A stretch of DNA of 64,000 bases from Xestospongia muta (Eukaryota > Porifera > Demospongiae > Haplosclerida > Petrosiidae), in the NCBI GenBank assembly GCA_963693285.1, contig OY848924.1, positions 6,841,842 through 6,905,841 of the forward strand. Direction: 5' to 3'. The notes beneath the pieces were generated by a model. It was not told the origin of the DNA, made no database searches, and saw only the letters and a program-made list of their open reading frames with translations. Each line of letters begins with the position of its first letter. Position 1 is the first letter of the stretch. Made by a program: the position numbers and the translations under genes. This document shows, one piece after another, positions 35,489-56,174 of this stretch.

Positions 35489-36111
35489 CTTTTTGTAGTA
35501 GTTAAAACCTCACTCGATCTCTCTCCAGTTCTATTTGATGCAATTGATGTGTTAGTTGTTGTATCAATCTCTGTAGATGTGCTTCATCTTTTTGAAGAAA
35601 ACTGTCCTATTAAAAGATATAGATGGATAGATAAAGGACGGATGGCTTAAATGCATTGACACACAATGGACTAATAATATTCATCCATTCTTCTTCCATG
35701 AATTTATCCATCCATCCATCACTTCAACATGGAATATAATGCAACGATTACTTTGATGGATGACAACTCTTTCTTAAGTGCTTGTATTTCCTCTGAAGTG
35801 GTATGTCCTTGTTTCCTAACTTCAATTTCTGGTTGATAGTGCTGAGAAGAATAATCTTGAGGATTACTACTAGATGGTTGATAATCAGAAAGCAGTTGTT
35901 CATTAGCTTGCATGAGTTGTTCGGCTTCACGAAGTGTTCGAGTCAACTGATCAACCTACATTAATAATAGAGAGGTGAGAAGTTGATATATACATACTGC
36001 TGTCACAATTTTACTATACAGTGTTATCTTGTATCGTACCTGTTGAGCTAGATCTCTTCCTGAACGAGTATGAATTACTGTAGAATATCTTCTGTTTGGC
36101 TCAGTAGACAT
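32232..36111 (-). CDS. Coiled-coil protein, unidentified family (557 residues)
   Basis: Nineteen exons with consistent phases: 36040-36111, 35752-35955, 35514-35606, 35342-35451, 35213-35282, 34744-34801, 34574-34620, 34410-34481, 34280-34357, 34147-34224, 33965-34051, 33871-33918, 33518-33604, 33358-33455, 33123-33189, 32886-33065, 32603-32644, 32461-32556, 32232-32318. From about residue 20 to the end it is Glu/Gln/Lys/Leu-rich with heptad spacing and no membrane segment, so it should form a long parallel coiled coil. A CQRC pair lies near residue 219. I cannot name the family; centrosomal, ciliary or trafficking coiled-coil proteins all look like this. Intron 13 uses a GC donor (TTAAAG|GCAAGT); no GT choice keeps the frame. 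The gene is head-to-head with SLC25A21, 430 bp apart. Confidence 0.83.
35452..35482. repeat. GA/CT microsatellite abutting coiled-coil gene exon 4 acceptor
   Basis: In gene sense this is (CT)n ending directly in CTAG|GC at the exon 4 acceptor. A second (GA)n run at about 34066-34109 lies about 14 bp upstream of the exon 11 acceptor of the same gene. Confidence 0.85.
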
Positions 36112-36541
36112 TTGCAACTTTGCAAGCAACAACTTCTCTGATTGGATTCAAAGTTAACGCCAAAATTAATTAACCCTTTAACAACTGTATTAATTTAATG
36201 AAAAGGAGCTAATTAAATTTTTTTATAATCTATTGCAGGAGGTCACCTTCTGAGTTTCCTCCTGAACTTGTAGTTTCCTCAGTTGTGCATTTCTAACTAG
36301 ATCTATATTACGTAAGTTATACGTTAAAAGATAAGGCTAGTATTTATTTTTTAGATTTTTAGCGCGTTCCAAATGTAATATTATGAGGAGCCAAAGGCTT
36401 TTTGTTCTTTTGTTTTAAATTTTAAATGAGCCACGCCTTTCCCATTAATGTATCATTTTATACTAATATCATTTACGATGTGTATATTGTAAGTAAATCG
36501 CTTAGCAAAATTTTATTTAGGTGTACAGTATTCTCATCACC
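36112..36541. promoter_or_regulatory. Probable bidirectional promoter, coiled-coil gene / SLC25A21
   Basis: The two start codons face away from each other across 430 bp. The interval is AT-rich. It has no clear TATA box at a useful distance on either side. The promoter function is inferred from gene arrangement. Confidence 0.45.
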
Positions 36542-38341
<1,800 letters not shown>

Positions 38342-38943
38342 ATAAAACATTTGTTACTATCTTAAGTAATAGGACTATTTATTTTAATCATTTTCACTAT
38401 TACCCTTACATCATCAGATAAAAAAGATAGCAATTATATTTTTTGTAAAATAAACATTTTTATAATTGCCTAACAAAACAGTATATACTCTCTAATAACT
38501 GTACATGCAAATATAGTATTAATACATACAATGTAATCGAATTAATGACTTATTAATTTACTCCTGATAAATATTTCCTTGTGCAAACAAATCATCACCA
38601 ACATAATTATAGTTTTATAAATTAAAGAAAAACATCTCTAAGTATGTATCTACGTAAAATATTGAAATATCTCTTCCTTATTTGTAATATACTAACACAA
38701 TAGAACTGGAACTGAGACACCATATATGAATAGGTACAAATTGTCTTCCTATTGTATCATTAATGTTCCAGTACTGTAATACATCTTGTCTCACATCTAT
38801 ATAAGCGATTGTACAATGTGATAATCTTGTCACTCTCTTTACAATGATATTGTGGTTGCATTCACACAGTTTGTACCAGTATATAAATAGACGATGTTAT
38901 TGTGTTTAACTCGATTGCTGCCTTCATCTCAAGAGGATCTGGA
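38342..38943 (+). promoter_or_regulatory. Intergenic region and TATA-type promoter of the Sema receptor
   Basis: This 600-bp AT-rich gap holds the SLC25A21 3' UTR and the promoter of the next gene. TATAAATA at 38882-38889 lies 55 bp before the chosen ATG, and a second TATATAAG is near 38799. The first ATG in this stretch (38893) is out of frame, which supports the start at 38944. Confidence 0.45.
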
Positions 38944-47238
<8,295 letters not shown>

Positions 47239-47652
47239 TTTAATGTTTGTTTATTTTTCTGTGATCAATGTATTCTAAATACATAGCATTTTGTTGGACA
47301 CTACTCCTGTTATTTTTGTATACAATTGATATATAATTATCCTCACATTTAATCATCTAATTTAATTTCTGAAGATCTAAGGAAAGGTCAGAGTTCAGTA
47401 GAAGTGCACACCTTACTACTTATATAGTAAATATTATATAGTAAGTATTTAGCTATGTGCAGAGAGTGGGAATATTATATGGACGTATAGACTTGTAAAT
47501 AATATTAACCTTTAGACCTCTAACGATAGAATGATGCTATTTATAGAGCGTTTCCTCTACTTCACTTTAGTATTGCTATAGTTGTGAGAACTCAAGGCAA
47601 GACACTGTAACTACTATTGCAGAGTTTATTTTAGTGTTTCCCTGTTTTGAAT
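47239..47652. promoter_or_regulatory. Intergenic, upstream of death-domain gene 1
   Basis: This interval includes the Sema-receptor 3' UTR. From about 47530 it is shared with the region before death-domain gene 2, including GCTATTTATAG (about 47536), which may be the TATA element of both genes. Confidence 0.4.
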
Positions 47653-48514
47653 ATGGCTAATGTCACAAATCGTACTGAAGAAATACCGTCAGATTCTAAC
47701 AAAGAAAAGACAACCACTGACAATATCATCAGTACTGTTAATAGTACCAAGACAGACTCTGAAATATTAGGTAATTTTAATTCTAGTACATACAAAACTA
47801 TATAGAGAATACTCTATGTTAAGTCAAGAATACATTTTTCTCTTGTTGCGTGTAGAAAAAGCTCCAGAGGAGCGGCATCTTCTTGAACTATTATCAGCTG
47901 TTAGTGATAAATGGTATGAAATTGGTGTCCTTCTTGGAGTGCCCGATAGTGATCTTAATGGTCTTACAACAGGAAATTTGTCCAATACAGTAAAACTTTC
48001 CAAAGTGCTGCAAAAATGGATCAAATTGAGGAATAATCCTGTAAAATGGGAGAGTGTGATAGCTGTTGTTGAAGGTCCCGTTGTTCAGAACAAAGATCTT
48101 GGTCTTAGAATTCGTCAATTTTTAGAGCAACCAGACATAGTGTCCTATTACACAAGCTCATATGCTAGGAAAATGTTCAGTAAGCTCTTGAAATTAATTT
48201 TAAGTTGAACATCCTCAGATATATTAGTATACCATTTCCTCAGTGTATATACAAATATAATTTGACTGATGGAGGATCAATGCTAAAAAGCATGCATTAA
48301 TTTGTACTGAAGTGTGTACACTCTACAATATATAGCTTATTGCTCTCTATATTTTTGTTTCTCATTTGCAGTTAGCAGTGGATATTGGTTCTCCCATAAT
48401 GTTGTCAGCTTTAAACATGTCGTCATATTGATATCAGCTCAGTACATTCTGTTCACTTCTATACTGATTATAGTGATCGCTATATTAGTGGGGATCTACT
48501 ACTGGAAGAGTTGA
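47653..48514 (+). CDS. Tail-anchored death-domain protein, copy 1
   Basis: Three exons (47653-47770, 47856-48179, 48372-48514) encode 194 residues. The N-terminal ~40 residues are polar and Thr/Ser/Asn-rich. Exon 2 encodes a death-fold domain (about residues 45-125) with the typical W..IG..LG....L pattern, seen as KWYEIGVLLGVPDSDL, then N, L and a LQKW helix. The last exon encodes one hydrophobic segment of about 28 residues ending in YYWKS at the very C-terminus. No signal peptide is present, so the expected topology is tail-anchored with the death domain in the cytosol, on ER, mitochondria or plasma membrane. Death domains mediate self-assembly in apoptosis and innate signalling; the partner here is unknown. 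Identification is from pattern, not alignment. Confidence 0.83.
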
Positions 48515-48834
48515 AAGTACAAAATCCCACAAAAGAATAACAAACATACTGAGAGTTTAATAAATACTGCCTAGGATTTATAAATCCTCAACATACTATT
48601 AAATTATAGTCATAATTTTACAGCACCCTATATATTTATATTGGACAGTACTAATTCCTATTTTACTAAATGCTCTGTGGTATTTATTATAATTTTCATT
48701 TTTGCTATATAGTATATTATAATATAATTAAGATAACAAACAAGACGCTAGTACGCTGTATTGGACTTTACGTGGCTACTGAGTAGTGCTTTGTTAGATT
48801 TCTTTAGTGGGTTGTGCTTTCAATCTATTTCAAG
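48515..48834. other. Intergenic, death-domain gene 1 to TMEM41A copy 1
   Basis: A 320-bp AT-rich spacer conserved with 52540-52855. It probably holds the death-domain 3' UTR (AATAAA-like at about 48559) and the TMEM41A promoter. Nothing else is seen. Confidence 0.45.
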
Positions 48835-50838
48835 ATGGCTTCCTCCCATTATCATGCTGGTCCTTCTCTTCTCAAGAGCATAGTTGGACTAACAACTGTA
48901 TTTCTATTGAGTCTCACCTCTTTGTATTTAGTAGCTACTAGACTCACTGGAAAAGTAGGAGAAAGGTTGTTTAAATACTTGTTGTGTTAGATTTCAGTTC
49001 AAAAATGTCTCTTGGAATAGAGTGGTTTTACAGTTTCCCAAAGATGTAGAAGACCTCAAGAGATTAGTTGATGATTTAGCATTAATCAAAGAAGATCACT
49101 GGTGGATGGTATTAATGCTATTTTCTCTAGCTTATTTGTTTAAACAAACCTTTTCTATCCCCGGATCAGCAATATTAGTAAATATCCATTCATTCATCTA
49201 TCCATTAATCTGTTCATCAGGTCATATATCTATCCATCCATCTATTGTGTAATTAGTCAATCTCTTAATTGCTTAGAATGTATTTGCTGGTGCTATCTTT
49301 GGTGGTTTGATTGGTGTACCTTTGGTATGTGTCCTTTCAGCAACTGGTGCTGCAAACTGTTTTTTGCTTTCTAAAGCGTTTGGACAAAAATTGATAGAAC
49401 ATTACCTCAAGAACAAGATAGAACCAGTGAAAAAGAAAGTACATAATAAATTTGTAGTATTGAAATTATGGGGTAGCTACAACTAACTAAAGTAGGATAT
49501 TGTATATTGTTAGAGTAACTCTAAATTTACAACAATACTTGTATGTCAGATTTTTGATGGTGAAGTTGTCTGGATAATGGTACCCCACCCACTAGCAAAG
49601 CAGTAAGCATATTAGGAGTACCTATAGAATAAAATGAGAGAGAATTATTTTGTTAATACATGTTTTTAGGACAACTTTTTAAATTAATGGTAGTATATTA
49701 CCTATTACTCTTAATTAATAATTAATTAATTTTTACTTTTCATTTCAGATTAAAGGTCAACCAGGTGCAAATGAATTCTTGATATTAGTGTCTGCACGAT
49801 TATTTCCAGCCACACCTAATTGGCTACTAAATATGATAGCACCTCATATCGGAGTGGATCTCACTAAATTTTATTTTTCTGTTTTAATTGGTAAGAGAAA
49901 CATAATAAATAATGGTGATATAATCTGATATTAACATGATTTAAAATTACAAGCCATGTCCAGTAATACAATTAGGGATTGTTTCTAAATTACATGTGGC
50001 TACTACTATAACTAGACCCCTCCCCCTAAACATTATATCTTAACACTGATGACACGACTAGGGATGTAAGAAAATTGCGATTTTGTGTATACTACTAGAT
50101 TGAATAGACTCATATTATGTTTGGTCATAATTTTATTATTTATTATATTATCAATTTGACATTATAGCTATGCTTGTTACAATTAAGCTTTGTTTACAAT
50201 ATAATGTAAACACCATGTAAATGACACATAAAACTTAAGAATAACTACATTTTATATATAATAAGGCTGTTTGACACAAGATTAAATCTATTTCAATATT
50301 GTGTTTATATTGTCTGACTGATCAAAATAAAAGTGTGATGTGTCATAGCAAAATATAACACGAGTGCCTGTGTAATTTTGAACATAACATTAGGGGCCAC
50401 AAAATCTTACATTGTCTATTGGACATTTAAATCTACTTATATTGGGTCTAAGTTATTTTATCTTGTATAAAATAAATATGGATTCTTTAAAAATAGATCA
50501 TTTACTAAGATAAGTAATCGCACAAAGAATAGATTTGACACGTTTGTTTTAATTTCTAAATGTTATTATAGTCTGTCCGAGTTGAGAAGAGCCCTTCATC
50601 AAAACTTCCGTGTGATATGCATGGGGACTGTAGTTAATTAAATATAGGAGGAAATTATTATTAATTTGATATTACCTACTGGTACCAAAGTACTGTAGTA
50701 TCATAAACTCACATAAAGGACTATACTTTAAGATATTAAACAGTAATTGTAAAATTTATAATTAATATTACACACTATTTTAGTTTGCTCTTTTTGTTTA
50801 TTCTAGGTCTTGTTCCTTATAACATCATCTGTGCTTAA
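48835..50838 (+). pseudogene. TMEM41A: TMEM41A, copy 1, truncated by a premature stop
   Basis: VTT (SNARE-associated Golgi/DedA-like) membrane protein gene, nearly identical to copy 2. Exons 48835-48965, 49021-49177, 49277-49438, 49749-49890 and 50807-50838. The frame is intact through the VTT domain, with SIPGSAILNVFAGAIFG and ARLFPATPNWLLN motifs. In the last exon the codon CAA of copy 2 is TAA here (50836-50838), cutting the protein to 207 residues. About 33 bp later the homology to copy 2 stops altogether at 50871, so the final ~40 residues are not merely masked but missing. The last membrane segments are lost. It may be a recent pseudogene or express a shortened protein. Confidence 0.8.
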
Positions 50839-50871
50839 GCAGGTACTCTGCTTCAATACATGACAGACTCT

Positions 50872-51310
50872 CAATATATTAAATGGATTATGCTCAGTAT
50901 AGATACAAAAGTCTCATCCAAATAAATAAGAGTGGAAACATTTGATCCCAAACACAATATCTAGGGCTTCCGTTTCAATCTGTGAGTACTTCCTTTAGCA
51001 TTTGATAGTTCTAGATACAGATCCAACTGGTTTCTCACTTCCATCAGGTAGTTTGTGTGAAAGATATTTCTGATGGTTTCTGAGGTGCAACAAGACTTCT
51101 TACGAGTTTGCATGATGCTGGACTTACGACTGAGAGTACTATAATACACCTCTTTTTCTGTTCATCGATCCACAATGTTGTTAGCCACAAAATAATTATC
51201 TACTCTCTCTATGTACTGGGTCCAGTCCTCCTTTGTCTTGTCAAACTTGGAGATTCTCCCAAAAGATGCCATCTCTCTCCTATGGAATCCACAACCTCAT
51301 CACCAGTGTA
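50872..51310 (-). mobile_element. Ty3/gypsy-like retrotransposon relic (Gag piece next to RNase H piece)
   Basis: On the minus strand, from about 51275 down to 50960, broken frames resemble a gypsy-type Gag start with a KEDWTQYIERV stretch and a later APQKPSEISF stretch. Directly after it, at about 50945-50875, come residues like the RNase H block (ALDIVFGIKCFHSYLFG and EHNP). Reverse transcriptase sequence expected between them is absent, so this is an internally deleted, stop-containing copy. It fills the junction between the two duplication units. Family call from remembered motifs. Confidence 0.65.
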
Positions 51311-51471
51311 ATATTCTCAGAGTTGGGGTATTATAAAGAGTTTCATATTTTAATATACAAGACAGCTTGCATGCTTATGTATGTAACAAAGACAATAGTT
51401 ACAACATATATCAACAAAACAGATACACACATATAAACCAGACTACAATGTTCGATTGTCACTACATAATA

Positions 51472-51590
51472 ACTCAACACACTGTCTTTACATAACTCAA
51501 CATACTGTCTTTACATAACTCAACATACTGTCTTCATGTAACTCAAACACACTGTCTTTACATAACTCAACACACTGTCTTTAAAAACAG
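51472..51590 (+). repeat. 22-bp tandem repeat upstream of death-domain gene 2
   Basis: Five consecutive near-copies of AACTCAACACACTGTCTTTACAT-like units with CACACT/CATACT variants lie immediately before duplication unit 2. There is no counterpart before unit 1. Confidence 0.85.
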
Positions 51591-51714
51591 TACAATGCTA
51601 TTTATAGAACATTTTCTCTACTTTTACTTTAGTATTGCTATAGTTGTGACAACTGAAAGCAAGATACTGTAGCTACTATTGCAGAGTTTATGTTAGTGTT
51701 TCCTTGTCTTGAAT

Positions 51715-52539
51715 ATGGCTAATGTCTCAAACCTTCTTGAAGAAATGAAGTTGGAACCTACTGACAATATCACCAATATTGTTAATAGTATCAAAACAGA
51801 GTCTGGAATACTAGGTAATTTTAATTCTACTACATACAAAATTATAGAGAATACTATGTAAAATACTTTTCTCTTGTTGTGTGTAGAAAAAGCTCCAGAG
51901 AAGACACCTCTTCTTGAACTATTATCAGCTGTTAAAGATAAATGGTACGAAATTGGTGTCCTTCTTGGAGTACCTGAATGTGATCTTAATGGTCTTACAA
52001 CAGGAAATTTGTCCAATACAGTAAAACTTTCCAAAGTGCTACAAAAATGGATCAACATGAGGAATAATCCTGTACAATGGAAGATTGTGATAGCTGTTGT
52101 TGAAGGTCCCGTTGTTCAGAACAAAGATCTTGGTCTTAGAATTCGTCAATTTTTAGAGCAACCAGACACAGTGTCCTATTACAGAAGCTCACGTGCTACG
52201 AGAATGATTGGTAAGCTCTTGAAATGAATTTTAAGTGGAACATCCTCAGATATATCGGTATACCATTTCCTCAGTGTATATATACAAATATAATTTGACT
52301 GATAACGCTAAAAAGTATGCATTAATTTGTACTAAAGTGTGTACACTCTACAATATATAGCTTATTGCTCTCTTATATTTTGTTTCTTGTTTGTAGTTAG
52401 CAGTGGATATTGGCTCTCCCATAATGTTGTCAGCTTTAAACATGTCGTCATATTGATATCAGCTCAGTACATTCTGTTCACTTCTATACTGATTATAGTG
52501 ATCGCTATATTAGTGGGGATCTACTACTGGAAGAGTTGA
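51715..52539 (+). CDS. Tail-anchored death-domain protein, copy 2
   Basis: Exons 51715-51814, 51887-52210, 52397-52539, 188 residues. The death-domain exon and the membrane exon are very similar to copy 1, while the first exon is shorter and more diverged. Differences inside the death domain are mostly in surface-type positions, for example PECDL for PDSDL and NMRNNPVQW for KLRNNPVKW. The C-terminal membrane segment is almost unchanged. The same tail-anchored topology is expected. Both copies are intact, unlike the adjacent TMEM41A pair. Confidence 0.83.
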
Positions 52540-52855
52540 AAGTACAAAATCCCACGTAAAGAATAAGAAACTTGCTGAGAGTTTAATAAATACTCCCTAG
52601 GATTTATATATCCTCAACATACTATTAAATTATAGTAACAATTTTACAGCGCCCTATATATTTATACTGGACAGTACTAATTCTTATTTTACTAAATGCT
52701 CTGTGGTATTTATTATAATTTTCATTTTTGCTAGCATAATTATTATAATGTAATTAAGATAACAAACAAGACGCTAGTACGCTGTATTGGACTTTATGTG
52801 GCTACTGAATAGTGTTAGATTTCTTTAGTGGGTTGTGCTTCCAATCTATTTCAAG
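52540..52855. other. Intergenic, death-domain gene 2 to TMEM41A copy 2
   Basis: Copy of the spacer at 48515-48834 with small indels. It presumably holds a 3' UTR and the TMEM41A promoter. Confidence 0.45.
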
Positions 52856-55554
52856 ATGGCTTCCTCCAATTATAATACTGGTCCTTCCCTTCTCAAGAGC
52901 ATAGTTGGACTAACAGCTGTATTTCTATTGAGTCTCACCTCTTTGTATTTAGTAGCTACTAGACTCACTGGAAAAGTAGGAGAAAGGTTGTTTAAATACT
53001 TGTTGTGTTAGATTTTCAGTTGTCTCTTGAAATAGAGTGGTTTTACAGTTTCCCAAAGATGTAGAAGACCTCAAGAGATTAGTTGACGATTTAGCATTAA
53101 TCAAAGAAGATCACTGGTGGATGGTATTAATGCTATTTTCTCTAGCTTATTTGTTTAAACAAACCTTTTCTATCCCTGGATCAGCAATATTAGTAAATAT
53201 CCATTCATTCATCTATCCATCAATCTGTTCATCAGGTCCTATATCTATCTATCCATCTATTGTGTAATTAGTCAATCTCTTAATTGCTTAGAATGTATTT
53301 GCTGGTGCTATCTTTGGTGGTTTGATTGGTGTACCTTTGGTATGTGTCCTTTCAGCAACTGGTGCCGCAAGCTGTTTTTTGCTTTCTAAAGCGTTTGGAC
53401 AAAAATTGATAGAACATTACCTCAAGAACAAGATAGAACCAGTGAAAGAGAAAGTACATAATAAATTTGTAGTATTGAAATTATGGGGTAGCTACAACTA
53501 ACTAAAGTAGGATATTGTATATTGTTAGAGTAACTCTAAATTTACAACAATACTTGTATGTCAGATTTTTGATGGTGAAGTTGTCTGGGTAATGGTACCC
53601 CACCCACTAGCAAAGCAGTAAGCATATTAGGAGTACCTATAAAATAAAACAAGAGAGAATTATTTTGTTAATACATGTTTTTATAATTAGGACAACTTTT
53701 TCAAATTAATGGTAGTACATTACCTATTACTCTTAATTAATAATTAATTAACTTTTACTTTTCATTTCAGATTAAAGGTCAACCAGGTGCAAGTGAAATC
53801 TTGATATTAGTGTCTGCACGATTATTTCCAGCCACACCTAATTGGCTACTAAATATGATAGCACCTCATATCGGAGTGGATCTCACTAAATTTTATTTTT
53901 CTGTTTTAATTGGTAAGAGAAACATAATAAATAATGGTGATATAATCTGATATTAACATGATTTAAAATTACAAGCCATGTCCAGTAATACAATTAGGGA
54001 TTGTTTCTAAATTACATGTGGTTACTACTATAACTAGACCCCTCCCCCTAAACATTCTATCTTAACACTGATGACACATATAAGAAAATTCTGATATTGT
54101 ATGTACTAGACTTAGTAGACTCATACCGTATGCTGGGATTTATTTGTGACGATAAAATTTGGTGGAATTGTAAAATTTAATAATTGGCAAGATTAAATTT
54201 GATGACTTTAGCACATGTCTTGATACCACACCCACTTTAATGAAATAAAATTGAGTTCAGGTTAGATTCTGTTGTTAGAACATAGATATTAGAATAGTTT
54301 CTAATGTCTATGGTTAGAGACTACCAAGTGTATGGAATGCTATTGTCGGAGAAAACTTACCTCGTGGGCGTGTGAGCGTGGCGACTAAGTGATAAATTTT
54401 GACTGTTATTTAATTTTTCGATTTTTCGAAATTCGCCAAATTTTATTGGTTGCCAATAAATCCCGGTATTCGGTATTATGTTTGGTCATAATTTTATTAT
54501 TTATTATTATTATCTATTTGACATTGTAGTTAATTAAGCCTGGTTTACAATATAATCCAAACCACATGTAAACAACACATAAACCTTAGAAATAATTACA
54601 TGTTATATATAATAGGGCTGTTTGATGTAAAATTCAATTTATTTCAATATTATATTGTGTTTATATTGTCTGACTACTCAAAATAAAAGTGTGATATGTA
54701 ACAAAATTGAGAAATTCTTCATAATCCCTTAACTTGAGAATATTGCAATGGCAACAAGGACGGGATGATGGACCTACAAAGTCTAAACGTAGTCTTTGCC
54801 AAGGTTTTAATGGCCATTCCCAAGTCTGAAAAAGTGTATGATCATAATGCTTGGCACTCTGTACAACATTGTACTCTTTCATGGATATTTTCATCAAGAA
54901 CTGCATGGCCACCAAATAATGGTCCTAGCTATAAAAGTGTGATGTATCATAGCAAAATATAACACAAACACCTGTGTAATTTTGAACATAGCATTAGGAC
55001 TCACAAAACCTTACATTGTCTAATGGACATTTAAATCTACTTATATGGGTCTAAGTTATTTTATTTTGTATAAAACAAATATGGATTCTTTAAAAATAGA
55101 TCATTTACTAAGATAAACAATTGACGTGTTTGTTCTAATTTCTAAATGTTATTATAGTCTGTCTGAGTTGAGAAGAGCCCTCTATCAGAAATTCAATGTG
55201 ATTGCATGGACTGTAGTTAATTAAGTATAGGAAGAAATCATTATTAATTTGATATTACCTACTGGTACCACAATACTGTAGTATCATAAACTCACATAAA
55301 GGACTATACTTTAGGATAATAAACAGTAATTGTAAAATTTATAACAAATGTTAGAACAACGTTTTACTTTGCTCTTTTTGTTTGTTTTAGGTCTTGTTCC
55401 TTATAACTTCATCTGTGTTCAAGCAGGTACTCTGCTTCAATACATGACAGACTTAAAATCACTAGTGGACTTTAAGACTTTCTTCAGTCTATCTTTGACA
55501 TCAGTAACTCTTATAATAATAGCTTTGTGTTTTAAAAAGTTCAAAACACTGTGA
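52856..55554 (+). CDS. TMEM41A: TMEM41A, copy 2 (complete VTT-domain membrane protein)
   Basis: Five exons (52856-52986, 53036-53192, 53292-53453, 53771-53912, 55391-55554) encode 251 residues. The order of blocks follows human TMEM41A as I recall it: an N-terminal membrane segment, FPKDVEDLKRL, FKQTFSIPGSAILNVFAG, a VCVLSATGA segment, ARLFPATPNWLLN, FYFSVLIGLVPYNFICVQAG and a final hydrophobic segment ending KKFKTL. VTT proteins of this group work in the ER/Golgi membrane; the relatives TMEM41B and VMP1 scramble lipids, and TMEM41A's own role is less clear. Intron 4 is about 1.5 kb and carries a MITE and a gypsy fragment not found in copy 1. Confidence 0.93.
54126..54473. mobile_element. TIR-bearing MITE, family A, copy 2 (348 bp)
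   Basis: Starts CCGTATGCTGGGATTTATT and ends with the inverted form AATAAATCCCGGTATTCGG, flanked by TA on each side (54124-54125 and 54474-54475). The same intron in TMEM41A copy 1 (near 50110) reads CTCATATTATG with one TA and no element. This is the empty site. Confidence 0.9.
54700..54915 (-). mobile_element. Ty3/gypsy-like integrase fragment
   Basis: Minus-strand frames contain a CTECQ zinc-finger-like piece and a WEWPLKPWQRLRLDFVGP block, typical of the integrase linker of gypsy-type elements. A frameshift separates them and the catalytic core is missing. Copies of AAAAGTGTGAT(A/G)TGT flank the insert, and TMEM41A copy 1 lacks it, so it entered after the duplication. Confidence 0.65.
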
Positions 55555-56174
55555 TAAATATAATTATGATATAAGCGAGCAATTTTGTATTTTAGTTTTA
55601 TTTAATAATGTTTAGTATCAAAAGTTGTAAATATTGAAATTGTATACAAAATGAAACAACACAGTGTATTTACACCAAAATTATCCAATTAGAACCATCT
55701 TTAACTTTGATTGACTCCGATACTATATAATATAATAAGGTTATATTAAGAGATTTGCCAATAGCACTAGTGTCATTTTTAGCATGTCTTCCACAGCATT
55801 ATTTGACCAGTTAGATATTACAGATAATTTATAACCATTTTATTTAAATATTGAAGCAGAATGCATTTATTTAATTGATTATTAGACATACACATTGTTT
55901 TTAGGATAGTATGGTTGTAGTGACTCGGTGTCACTCTTATCATGATCTCTAAGAAGACCCCATGGAAATTAAACTATTAGTAGTCATATGATATTATTCT
56001 TATTATATTATTACTATTATAATAATGGGCAATAGTATATGTGATGTATTTGTTACTGCAATCAAAATGTAGGGCAACAAAAGAGCTGAGCATGTGGGAT
56101 AATAACTACTAGTTAATTAATTATAATAATATAATTATTATATTACGTTTGTAATCAGTTATGAGAACAATACA
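55555..56174. other. Intergenic, no feature recognised
   Basis: About 600 bp of AT-rich DNA after TMEM41A copy 2. I see no coding signal, clear repeat or RNA gene in it. Confidence 0.5.

Larger units (their letters stand above)
47530..50871 (+). repeat. Segmental duplication unit 1 (death-domain gene plus TMEM41A)
   Basis: Near-identical to 51590-55459 through exons, introns and intergenic DNA. It starts just upstream of the shared TATA-like site and ends abruptly after CATGACAGACT in the last TMEM41A exon, where copy 2 continues coding. The direct orientation shows a tandem duplication. Confidence 0.9.
51590..55459 (+). repeat. Segmental duplication unit 2 (death-domain gene plus TMEM41A)
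   Basis: Second copy of the block at 47530-50871. It is longer because two insertions, a MITE and a gypsy fragment, entered its last large TMEM41A intron. Only this unit keeps a complete TMEM41A end. Confidence 0.9.
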
